The notes below the pieces were generated by a model that saw only the letters and a program-made list of their open reading frames with translations, had not been told where the DNA came from and ran no database searches. A stretch of 36,681 nt of DNA from Candidatus Woesearchaeota archaeon. GTDB taxonomy: Archaea > Nanobdellota > Nanobdellia > UBA10117 > JABICX01. Location: contig JABHLG010000001.1 of NCBI GenBank assembly GCA_018692915.1, positions 1 through 36,681 of the forward strand, read 5' to 3'. Positions 8,639 through 19,400 of the stretch are shown here, piece after piece. The stretch's first letter is position 1. Each line of letters opens with the position of its first letter. The position numbers and the translations under genes were made by a program.

Positions 8639-9607
8639 ATGCAACAAGAAATAATCTTGTTTATCATTGGAGTAATTGGATTATGGTTAGGTGCAGGTAT
8701 AACAATTAATGGTGCAGTAGAGATTGCTAAGAAATTTAAAATATCTTATCTTTTTGTTGGACTTACAATTTTATCAATTGGAACTTCACTTCCAGAGATT
8801 TTTACACATATTGCATCTAGTTGGAAAATTCTAAATGGTATTGAAGCATCAGGTGTTGCAGTTGGAACTAACATTGGCTCAAACATTATTCAGATTACAT
8901 TAATTATGGGTATGCTTGGTTTGTTTGCAGTTATTAAATCATCAAAACAAATTCAAAAGCGTGATGGACTAATTATGCTTGGTTCAATTGCATTACTTTG
9001 GTTATTTGGATTAAATGGAGTAATATCACAAATAGAAGGACTTGCACTTGCAACACTTTATGTAATTTATATTTACTGGATTTCAAGAAGTGAGAAATCA
9101 ATTAAAGAATTAATTGATCCACATCATAAGCCACTTAGTAAGAAAAAAGAACGACATATTTTCATAGATATAGGACATGTTTTATTTGGTTTAGCGTTAC
9201 TTGGCGTTGCATCAATGTGGGTTGTTGACAACACACTTTTCTTTGCAAATCATTTTGGAATTGAACAAACATTTTTTGGACTTGTTGTAATTGGAGTTAG
9301 TACGGCCTTGCCAGAACTAACAACTGCAGTTCGTGGAGTTATGAAAGGAGCAAAACAAATGTCTCTCGGAGTTTTAATTGGTTCGAATATTACAAATCCT
9401 ATGCTAGCTCTTGGAATTGGAGCAGCAATCTCTGGCTACAAAGTTAGCCAATCAATTCAGTGGTTTGACATACCGTTCTGGTTCTTTATCTCTGCACTCG
9501 CATTATTATTCTTCCATAGAACAAAGAGATTAGAAAAATGGGAAGCTGCAGTTTTAGTAATTTCATACATTGCATATGTTGCATATAAAATCTATGGAGT
9601 TATTTAA
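8639..9607 (+). CDS. Sodium/calcium exchanger family protein (CaCA)
   Basis: Duplicated alpha repeats: GLTILSIGTSLPEIFTHI...GTNIGSNIIQI and GLVVIGVSTALPELTTAV...GVLIGSNITNP. Confidence 0.92.
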   Translation: MQQEIILFIIGVIGLWLGAGITINGAVEIAKKFKISYLFVGLTILSIGTSLPEIFTHIASSWKILNGIEASGVAVGTNIGSNIIQITLIMGMLGLFAVIKSSKQIQKRDGLIMLGSIALLWLFGLNGVISQIEGLALATLYVIYIYWISRSEKSIKELIDPHHKPLSKKKERHIFIDIGHVLFGLALLGVASMWVVDNTLFFANHFGIEQTFFGLVVIGVSTALPELTTAVRGVMKGAKQMSLGVLIGSNITNPMLALGIGAAISGYKVSQSIQWFDIPFWFFISALALLFFHRTKRLEKWEAAVLVISYIAYVAYKIYGVI

Positions 9608-9996
9608 GGCCAAGGATATGGGACTAATTTAGAAATTTTAATGATTTTATATTGATTGTTTTTATCAGCTACAACTATTCCAATATCAATACCTGAACGT
9701 TTACTGTGCTCCCAGATAAGTTGTCTACACATAGAACAAGGAATTACAGGATGTTTATCTTTACCAACTGCTGCCATCGCAACAACTTCATGTTCGCCAT
9801 GATCAGCAGCATGAGCTAATGCTGCCTGCTCTGCATGTAATGTAAGTGAATAACTATCTGAAAAATAACGACCTGAACTATACACATTACCATTTTTAGT
9901 TAGAACTACGCAACTAAAAAGCGGTCCTTTAGTGGGCACGTTACACTTTTTCAGAGCATTAATAGCTTCTTTAACTAACTCATCGTATTTAGTCAT
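9604..9996 (-). CDS. cdd: Cytidine deaminase
   Basis: LHAEQAALAHAADHG...PCSMCRQLIWE active-site motifs. Confidence 0.9.
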   Translation of the reverse strand: MTKYDELVKEAINALKKCNVPTKGPLFSCVVLTKNGNVYSSGRYFSDSYSLTLHAEQAALAHAADHGEHEVVAMAAVGKDKHPVIPCSMCRQLIWEHSKRSGIDIGIVVADKNNQYKIIKISKLVPYPWP

Positions 9997-10010
9997 TATA
10001 TATTAAAATC

Positions 10011-10823
10011 TTATTTCTTTAAAACTTTGTGATGGAAATAAATCTTTCCTAAGATTTTGTTTTTCTTGCAGTAAGTTGCGATCTCTTTCTCAACCTCGTG
10101 CCAGTAAGGATTTTCTTTTGAATAAATATCTTGGTATTTCTTAACTAATTTTGGATCATGGCTCTTCAGAAAATTTAAAATATTTCCGCGAATAGATGGA
10201 TAAAGATTAAGATTCTCAAACCAATACTCATCAACAAAGTTTTTTGTTTTGCTTATAATTGCTTTCCAATCAGTGATTTCTGGCAAGATAGGTGAAATAA
10301 AACAATAGGTTTTCAAACTTGCTTTTTTCATTTTCTTTAGTGCTACAATTCTTCGTTGTGGAGATGAACCAATTGGTTCAATTTTCTTCTGAACATTCTC
10401 ATCTAAAGTTGATATAGATATACCTACAATTATTTTCTTAAATTGCTTAAACAAATCAATATCTCTTACAATTAAATCAGACTTTGATTGAATTGTAATA
10501 TTTGGTTGAAAAGGAATTAATTTCTCAAGAACCTGGCGAGTTAGCTTATAGCGAGCTTCTGGAGGGTGATATGGATCAGTAGTTGAAGAAAAGTAGACTT
10601 CTTTACCTCGGAATTTTTCACCATTTTTTACTAAATCAGGAGCATTAATCTTTGCATCTACAAACTTGCCCCATTCTTCTTTGTGACCTGTAAACCGCTT
10701 CATAAATCTAGCATAGCAGTATATACAACCATGCATACAACCAATATAGGGATTTACAACATAATCTGCACTAAGCCCGCTCTTCACTAATATTGATTTA
10801 GATTGTATTTCTTTAATTTTCAT
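10011..10823 (-). CDS. Radical SAM protein (spore photoproduct lyase-like/Rv2578c-like)
   Basis: NPYIGCMHGCIYCYARFM with CxxxCxYC cluster motif. Confidence 0.88.
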   Translation of the reverse strand: MKIKEIQSKSILVKSGLSADYVVNPYIGCMHGCIYCYARFMKRFTGHKEEWGKFVDAKINAPDLVKNGEKFRGKEVYFSSTTDPYHPPEARYKLTRQVLEKLIPFQPNITIQSKSDLIVRDIDLFKQFKKIIVGISISTLDENVQKKIEPIGSSPQRRIVALKKMKKASLKTYCFISPILPEITDWKAIISKTKNFVDEYWFENLNLYPSIRGNILNFLKSHDPKLVKKYQDIYSKENPYWHEVEKEIATYCKKNKILGKIYFHHKVLKK

Positions 10824-11359
10824 GTTAAATATCGTAAAAATGCTTTCAAATCAGAAGGGTTTCTTAGTCCATATTCGTCTTCTGCAAATGTAGCTATCTG
10901 GACAGGGACTTTGAATTTCTTGCAGATTTTTATATTTTGTTTAATTCGACCTAGCAAAAGGTCTCGCTTTTTGCCTTCAACTTTCAGAATGTGAGAAAAG
11001 TCTACCAAGTAAGTTTTTCCAGTGTCCCTAGCTAACTTTGCTAAAACTTGATTAAAATTGCTTCTGCGGTAGTGTGTATGGTTTCGACCAGTAGAAGTCT
11101 CGATGTTAGTGAAGTATTTGACCCATTTAGCTTCCATTATCAACCGAATTGTTGTCTCATCTGTTGAACTAGCCACTACAAACCGTGCTTGTTTGGCCTT
11201 TTTTCTGACTGAATCAAGCTCTTTTGGCTTAGATGCAAGAATAAACATACCTTCGCCAGGATTTGGCTTTTCATATGCAAACATAATATCTGCACCTAAT
11301 TCTTTAGCTCTAGCTAACAGTTTTTTCTCATTTTTCTTAGGTAGAACTATATCTTGCAT
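10820..11359 (-). CDS. rnp3: RNase P protein component Rpp30/Rnp3
   Basis: TIM-barrel p30-like sequence: RFVVASSTDETTIRLIMEAKWVKYFTNIE...HYRRSNFNQVLAKLARDTGKTYLVDFSHIL; ATGA overlap with the downstream gene. Confidence 0.85.
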   Translation of the reverse strand: MQDIVLPKKNEKKLLARAKELGADIMFAYEKPNPGEGMFILASKPKELDSVRKKAKQARFVVASSTDETTIRLIMEAKWVKYFTNIETSTGRNHTHYRRSNFNQVLAKLARDTGKTYLVDFSHILKVEGKKRDLLLGRIKQNIKICKKFKVPVQIATFAEDEYGLRNPSDLKAFLRYLT

Positions 11360-11391
11360 TAAATACGTAGAAATAATAATTTAAAAAGGTT

Positions 11392-11880
11392 CTAGATATG
11401 ATTAATTAATTCAGAATTTTCTCGGATATAATCAATTAATTCTGTCTTCTTATATGATAAGAATACTAAATAACTATTCTGTTGAATATGCGAACCTGCT
11501 GGTTCAATTGCAATATTATTAAAATCTTTATCTGGATACGCCTCTTGGACTAAATCTTTAAACATGCAACATTCTATTCCCATATTTGGACCTAACTGTG
11601 CAGTTGCTGCCTTTGGAGAACGACCCATACCAATTGCCCAACTCCATCTATGAAGCACTAAACTATTTGTAGAATCACCTTGCTTATCTCTGATATCATT
11701 TTTTATTTTCCATGGAGCTATAGCCAACGTATCTGATTTAGATAAATAACTATGTAATGATTTAGTAAATAATGCCGTGCGCTTGTCTTCATTTGCATAG
11801 CCCTCAGCACATTCTTTAAATAACTCTAAATCATAAGGAAATTCTATTTGGAAATTTAATCGCTGTGGCTTTTTTGTCAT
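11392..11880 (-). CDS. Unassigned protein, tandem paralog A
   Basis: Shares FPYDxELxKxCAExY, CxMxKDxxxExxPDxDFxxIxIxPxxxHxxxNxYLxFL with the next ORF. Confidence 0.75.
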   Translation of the reverse strand: MTKKPQRLNFQIEFPYDLELFKECAEGYANEDKRTALFTKSLHSYLSKSDTLAIAPWKIKNDIRDKQGDSTNSLVLHRWSWAIGMGRSPKAATAQLGPNMGIECCMFKDLVQEAYPDKDFNNIAIEPAGSHIQQNSYLVFLSYKKTELIDYIRENSELINHI

Positions 11881-11941
11881 AAAATATATAATAAAATAAG
11901 TTTAAAAGATATTTGATTGTACTTAAAAAGGTTCTAAAATT

Positions 11942-12457
11942 CTATAAGTCAGCAAGAGTAGAGCCATTTCTAACAAGTTCTACTACTTCTTGCTCGTTAG
12001 AAGGTAAAAATGCTAAATAAGCATTGTATGTAACGTGCTTATTTTTTGGTGTGATATTGATGTCACTAAAATCTTCGTCAGGATGTATTTCTTTTAGTAT
12101 GTCTTTAAGCATACGACATTCAACTTTCAATCCAAGACCCCAATTCTCAAGCGCTTTTTTTGCAGAAACTAAAGTTATTGAACTACTCCATTTACGAAGC
12201 GCCTTTCCAATTAAACTATCATTATAATGCCCGAGATAGCCCTCAGACCCTTCAACACATGCAATCCGATGTATATCTTTAGCTACTGCAGAAGGTGTCA
12301 TAACAATAAAACTCGACTTAACTAAATAATCATACAATGTTCGAGAAAACATTTCATTATTTGCACGTATATCAACATAAGGTTCAGCACACGCTTTTAG
12401 TAATTCAAAATCATAAGGAAAGTCTACCTGCATAGTTATTATTTTAGATTTTCCCAT
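11942..12457 (-). CDS. Unassigned protein, tandem paralog B
   Basis: Paralogous to 11392-11880 along most of its length. Confidence 0.75.
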   Translation of the reverse strand: MGKSKIITMQVDFPYDFELLKACAEPYVDIRANNEMFSRTLYDYLVKSSFIVMTPSAVAKDIHRIACVEGSEGYLGHYNDSLIGKALRKWSSSITLVSAKKALENWGLGLKVECRMLKDILKEIHPDEDFSDINITPKNKHVTYNAYLAFLPSNEQEVVELVRNGSTLADL

Positions 12458-12487
12458 AGTAATAGTAAATAAAAAAAGTTAAAAGAG

Positions 12488-13000
12488 TTATCTTATGCCT
12501 CTGGATTTCTTTCCAGCAGATGTAAGTCCCCTATAAACCCTTCCAGTAGATGGTTTCTTACAAAGGAAATTCAGCTTACGGTCGCTAAATATACGTGCGT
12601 GGTTTGGGTCAACCATAATTATTTCATAAAATTCGCTCTTTGAATCATCTCCAACCCAATATGAATTTAAAACTTCAAGATTTGGATATTTTCTAGCAGA
12701 CCGTTCTTCAGCAATCCGTTGCTTGCTTTTTGCAACAGGAAGGTTAAGCATAACATGTCTTTTTGGTCTTCTAGCGTGATTTACAACAGGTTTTTTTGCA
12801 GTTCCCTTCTTAACTCTGGCTCTAACTACAATTATACCTTGTTTTGCTTTATAGCCCAATCTTCGTGCTCTATCAAGTCGAGTAGGTTTAGCAATTCTAA
12901 CAACTGCAGAGTCTTTTCTCCAGTCTATTAGGTGCTCCTTATACTCTTTCTTCATATTTTTGAGCGGGTTTTTCCATAAATTTTGTATTTGTTTATACAT
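12488..13000 (-). CDS. rpl15e: 50S ribosomal protein L15e
   Basis: RLGYKAKQGIIVVRARVKKGTAKK...RKYPNLEVLNSYWVGDDSKSEFYEIIMVDPNHA...RGLTSAGKKSRGIR. Confidence 0.95.
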   Translation of the reverse strand: MYKQIQNLWKNPLKNMKKEYKEHLIDWRKDSAVVRIAKPTRLDRARRLGYKAKQGIIVVRARVKKGTAKKPVVNHARRPKRHVMLNLPVAKSKQRIAEERSARKYPNLEVLNSYWVGDDSKSEFYEIIMVDPNHARIFSDRKLNFLCKKPSTGRVYRGLTSAGKKSRGIR

Positions 13001-13047
13001 TGTACTTCCTATTCATATTCCCTTTTTATAAATGTTCTTTGGGATTG

Positions 13048-13093
13048 CCGACGAATTTTAAATTCGCGGAACCGCAAATCTTCGATTTGTCGG
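13048..13093. repeat. Tandem-palindrome (REP/BIME-like) element
   Basis: CCGACGAATTTTAAATTCGCGG-AA-CCGCAAATCTTCGATTTGTCGG; second half is the exact reverse complement of 23254-23275 and 35208-35229. Confidence 0.85.
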
Positions 13094-13184
13094 TGTAAAA
13101 CCTTTCTAAGAAAGGGATTACGTATATAGTGGGGTATAATAACCATTAAAAAGCTTTTTGGTGTAGCATATTCAGAAAAGGAGG

Positions 13185-13255
13185 CTTTTGCTCATAAGGA
13201 CAGGAGTGCGTTAAGGTTATATAACGCACGACTCCGATTGTTGCGAAAGCAAAAG
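13185..13255 (+). ncRNA. Candidate structured 5' leader motif, copy A
   Basis: CTTTTGC...AAGGACAGGAG-tGCGTTA-AGGTTATA-TAACGCa-cGACTCCGA...GCAAAAG, ends 5 nt before ATG at 13261. Confidence 0.75.
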
Positions 13256-13260
13256 AAAAA

Positions 13261-13464
13261 ATGGCAAATAAAATAAATGCTGGAAAATATTTGAAAATTG
13301 TGCTAGGGTTACTCATAATCGTTGCAGGACTATATAGCTATACATTCACATGTATTGGTGGATATCCTTGGTATTGGGATTTAATTCGCCTAATTAAGGG
13401 TGGATTTGGAATAGGTATAATGTTTATAGGATTATTAGTAGCAGCAATCGGTGCAACTGATTAA
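13261..13464 (+). CDS. Small two-TM membrane protein
   Basis: 67 aa with two hydrophobic helices, preceded by leader motif A. Confidence 0.75.
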   Translation: MANKINAGKYLKIVLGLLIIVAGLYSYTFTCIGGYPWYWDLIRLIKGGFGIGIMFIGLLVAAIGATD

Positions 13465-13498
13465 AAAACATCTTATTTTTTATTTTTTATAATTTTAC

Positions 13499-16400
13499 TT
13501 ATTTTCGTTTGATTTTAAAGCCGTAAGCAGATAAATCATTATGTTTAAAAGAAGGCTTTCTCTTTCTACGTCTGCTAGAATTAAAATTTAGTTTAGGTAT
13601 ATTTATTTTCTGTCTTTTGCTAAAGTTGAGTTTTGGTCTGCTAAAACTTGATTTATTAAATCTTGGTTTTGGTCGATGGTAACTTTTAGAGCTTCCACCA
13701 AACTTTCCTTGCTTTCCAAGTAGATAAATCACTGCTACTGCAATTACTAAAATAATTACTACAATATACCATCCAGTCTTTCCAGATACGTTAATATTTT
13801 CAAATTTCTTTGAAATTGCTGCTCCAAAGTCTGCTGTTGGAGTATCATCCTCGTCATCATTGTCAGTAGTTGTTGTGGTTGTGTCATCATCATCTGTTGT
13901 GGTAGTATCTTCTTCTTCATCATCTGTTGTGGTATTAAGGGCGCCTCCGCCTCCTCCACCGCCTCCGCCTCCTCCGCCGGAGCCAGAGCTAGAATCATCA
14001 TCTCCACTACTAACTGTTGGATTCTGCGCTACAATATAAGAAAATAATTCTGCTGTTGGGTCAGTTATTATCCAAGTAGTGGTATCTGCATCAGTATCAT
14101 AAGTTCTATTTGCATAAATTGTTATGTTTGTGCAATTAACAAACGCACCACTAGCAATTGCTTCACAATCCCATAAATCTTCATCACTTCCAGGCATTTC
14201 AAAAGTTACATTATCTGGAGCGCCATTTGTGAATATACCATCATTACCTGCCCATGCACTATCATTCATCCACAGATAATCTTCTGTTGAACCTGAAGAC
14301 TGTCCTGTTGCTGTTCCAATATCCATATCAAGATTATCTATTGCTTGGGAAGCTGAAGTATCAATACCACCAATCTCTACACCCATAATATTTCCTCCAG
14401 AAGTAGTCTGATTTTGAGAAATATCAATTTCAGGTGTATCTTCAGGATTAAGTGATTCTCCTAAACTTGAATTACTACTACCTGCTGTAGAACATGCAGA
14501 ACCTTGTGCATTAAATCCAGAACCTGTATCAACTAACCAAGACTGGTCAGAATCAGGGTCAGTAAACTTCATAGTTTTTCTTCCCGCAGTTGCTTTTGTT
14601 GTAAAGTTCAAACAACCTGTTTTTGCACAGTTTCCAGATATGTCACAGACTTCAAGCTTGTAATAATAACTTGTCGAATTATTTAATCCATATTCAAGTG
14701 CATCTGTATGTGTTAAATTATTAATCTCTGCTGTGTGTTTGAAATTGTATTTTGTTCTGTTTGCATTATTATCATTCCAAATACCTCTATCTCTAATTGT
14801 TGAATTTAATACACTACATGAGCTATCTGTAAAGTAGAAATACAGTGTTCCATTTGAACGTTCATCTGTTGAATATTGTATATCAGCACTATATTGATGC
14901 TCAAGCTCTTTTTGTTTTTTAATTGTAGGTGCTGTATGGTCTGTTGAATCTTCTTCAAGAGTTCCAGAACAAACAACCTCATCTATACAAGCAGAATCTG
15001 CACAATTTGTAAATCCATTCATATCATCATCTTGTGGTGTATTACAATCCTCAATTGATTTAAATCCTCTATCTTCATCAAGATATATGCTCTTACAATC
15101 TGGGTCTTCAAATGCATAAAATCCATCATTATCTAAATCAATTTTTCCAATTGAATTACAATCTTCTAATCTAAAATCAACTTTTCCAGGTGAATAATAC
15201 CCTGGTCCCACTGTATCTTCTGGGCTAGTTGCAGTTGTATTTTCACCAGCAGTTACTGCATAAATCCTCATATCATTAGATGGAATATATAAACTTGGGA
15301 AATTCATCAAATCTGTTTTCTTTACAGTTGCCATCATACCTTGCAATTCACCACACATTTTCTTTGTATGTGCTTCTAACCTAATACTAGCTGCTGTCCA
15401 ATTACTATTTACACATCTTTTTGCAGTAAGAGTTTCTTGAAGGCCATCATTAGACCATTGCCATTCTGCAATTAATTTAAATTCAAAACCAGCATTTGCA
15501 CCATTATCTGAATTACAATTATTTGTTTCATCTCCATCCGTATCTAAATACCAATATCCTTTTGTTGCTTGACGTCCTGAACCATCACTTCCATCCCATA
15601 AAGTTTCACCATTACATGCAGCAGCATAAGTCATACCTCTTAATTCAATACCAATTCCATAATCATCATCCATTTCTTTAATTCCGAGCATACAAGCATC
15701 AACCCATTCATTTAGACCTGTTTCTGAGCAATTATCTGAAGAAAGCATTTGTGGCATTCCGCTTTCCATATCTTTAAATGTATTATGAGAACCAACTCCT
15801 TCACACCATCCACCTTGTTCCATTGTTGATAAAAGACCTGTATCATTTGCAGTTCCATCTACTGTTCCTGCACCCGTTCCACCCCATTCGCAGAACTGTG
15901 TATTTAATGATGTATTAATTGCTTCACAAGCTGTAACATTAGTTATAGTTTCATTAAAACAAGTAGGTACACATATTTGCATATTATCATTATATGAATC
16001 AACTTTAATTTCGCAATATGGGTCTGCATCACAAGAAGTCGCATCTATATCTGGTTGGAATGTAGTTGAATTCCATGGCGCATATGCAGGTCCGCAATGT
16101 TCTCCTAAAGAAGAGCACCAAGACCAACTACCTTCTGAAACCCATACACAAGCATCTCCATCAGTAGCATCTGCTGAAAACGTTCCATTTTGATATGAAG
16201 TATTACAAGCACTTACATTGTTAAAATCCTGACAATTAATTTCTCTCTTAGCCTCACACTGATGCATAAAGAATCCACCCATTCCTGGCCCAGCATCATG
16301 TCCAATCATCATCTGATCAAACCAAGCACATCCAGGTTGTTCACCACATTCAGTGCTATTATCATCATAAGCAGCACAATCACCACCCGATACTGCACCT

Positions 16401-19400
16401 GTTACCGTTGTATTTGGTTCACACCATCCAGCACCCCATTCACATAAGCCGCCCGTCACAGCAGCATCACAAGAAGCTTGTGTTTCATAAACATTTGATC
16501 CATTAGAATACTTTGCAAAACATTTTGGTTCACACACTCCATTACCACTCCAAGGATCTGCAACCCAACTACACCAAGAATTACCTTCACAATCTGCCTG
16601 CCCTCTTTGAAGTGTCTCATTCCAACGACATGAGAACATACCATAATCACACCATCCACCTTGAGGACTATATTGGTCAGCATTCCATACACAATAACTT
16701 CCATTAACTGCTTCGCAACCAGTTTGAGTTGATTTTGAAAAACAATCATCTGATTTCGTGAAATTTATCTCGCAGAAACTTTCTGAAAACCATTTACAAT
16801 TTGCTTCATCTGCACATCCTGTTTGATTTGTATCATATGTCCAGCAACTTTCACCTTTCATTCCACATCGTTCTATTTGTGTCCACGGGTCTTGGAACCA
16901 TGTACAATTTCCATCATCAGTACAAGTTGTTGTATCTAAATACTTCCAACAATTAGCCATTTCTCCGCCACCGCAGAATGGATCAAATATACAATTTGGA
17001 TCATCACAATCACTTAAACCATTATTATCATTATCACTACCATCAAAACAAATTTCTGCATCAAAATTAGTTGGCTTACACATTCCATCATATTCATCCC
17101 ACTTACAAGTTCCTTGTGCACCACCACCATCCATATTACAATCTGTTTTATCATAACAGAAGAAACAATCATCTAAACAACCTTTTGCACTTATTTCAAG
17201 GCAATTTTCCGTAGAATTATCCCACTTACACCCACCTGTACTAGCATCACAAGCTTCTTCCGGAGTAAATTCTCCACCTGAGTAAAATTCGCAAGATGGA
17301 CAGAAATTATCACAGTTACCATGTAGTTCTATTTCAGAAGGTATATCACAATATCCATTTTGTACAAAACCATCATCAACTACCCATAAACAATATCCTT
17401 TCTTTGAAGCACGACAATCTGTTTGATTATTACATGCCCAACAAGAAGAATCACAACCATACAAAGATTCTCCTGTTGGCATCTCACACCAAGAATGTGC
17501 TTCTGGACAATCTGCTGTTCCACAAATACTTTCGGTTTTCCAAATTCCACCTAAGAATTCGCAATTTTTCTTTGTTTTAATTTCATCAACATCTGTAGCC
17601 ATATCTCCTTTAAATCCACATTGGCTAGATGTATTATCCCATTTACAAGGCATATACCATGGATCACTAGAAATTTGCTCACAAAGAGTTGGACTATCTA
17701 TTGCATTATAATCCATACAATGAGATGCACCTTCTGGAGTTTCAGACATCTGATCCCAACAAGTTGTATCATAAGTTGTGTTACATGTTGAACCTTGCCA
17801 TTTACAACATGTTGAAAGCATAGGTATTGCTTCGCAAAGAGTTTGATTAGTTACATTATTTACCATATAACTTGTAATGTTTTCACAAGAGATTGTAGTA
17901 GAACTAATAGTATCATTACAATCTGCAGTGCTATTATCATAAATACAACCTCTTACAGCATCACATTCCTTTTGCTGATTATCAAATATCCAACACCCTG
18001 GATTTTCTAATTCAATTAAATCTTTTAATTCACAATCTGTTCCATTCCATTTACCCCAACCAGATGAAATACAAGTACCTTCTGTGGTAAAATCGCCTAT
18101 ACCTTTTGCAGATTCATAACAAAAACCCGTCATATTCTGCCACATACAATTTGCAGTATTACAATCTGCTTCATTTCCACCAGACCATGAATCATAATTC
18201 TGACAACCATATCCACCCATACACCAGCCACCTGCAGTTTGATCCCATGTACAAGTCATATTATAAGCATTACTTTCGCAAGCAGATTGATTTGTATTAT
18301 CGTAATTCCAGCAAGACCGTTTTTCGCACCAACCCCAGTCCCAACCAGCGTCAGTTGAAGTTGTCCAATTACAATCTGCTGAAATATCACATTCACTTTC
18401 AGTCCAATGAGATGCGCAAGTTTGCTCATAACAAGTTCCATACATTGCATCCCATGTGCAATTATTAGCAAGGCACGTATCATTTGTATAAGCATCCCAA
18501 CATTTTACACCACCTTCTTCACACCAACCACTAGAACTTTGGGTCCATTCACAATCAACAGTTGAATCTCCATCGGTGTCTGCTGCAGAACAACTATCAT
18601 TAGTTGAATAATCCCAGCAACCTCTTTCTACACAGCCACCAGAGCCCCACCAGGATTCCCATTTACATTTTGAACTAAATGTATCATTTGTACAATCAGT
18701 TTGATCTAAATCATAGCAATTTTCAGTTGAAAGAACATCACACTGGCCCCAACCACTACTCCAAGTACATCCTTTAGCATCACAAGTGCTTTCGCTATCA
18801 TAACCCCAGCAGTTTTCTTCATAACACCAGCTTGAAGTGTTATCCCAATAACATTCTCCAGAAGTACTTGCTATACAATTAGCCTCACCATTATAACTAC
18901 CACAAGATTTACTCTGACAATTTTGCCAATACTCACTCCATTCACAATCTAAACCATATGTAACGGAATCAGTTTCACAAGCAGATTGACTTGCATCAAA
19001 TTGAGTATCCCAACAACCATATTCATAACAATGATCTCCAGAATCCCACCAGCACGAAAGTGCTGTTGATGTGCAAGCAGAATAAGTTAATAAATCTTCG
19101 CATCCTGTAGAACCCATACAACTTGGATTTTTCCAATAACAGCTTGTTGATGCATTACATAATGTTTCATCTGAGTTATAATTCCAGCAACCTTCATATA
19201 AACATGAATTATCATTAGTTCCATTCAAACCACTATCACTCCAAAAACAACCAACACTTGTATTACATCCAGTTTCATTAGTTATATCTGGGCAACCTGG
19301 ACTAGAACACTGACCTTGAGCTTTCCACTCACAACCCGTTGATACATTATCTGCATTACTTGAACAAGTTGTAGTATTATAATAATAGGAACAACCTTTT

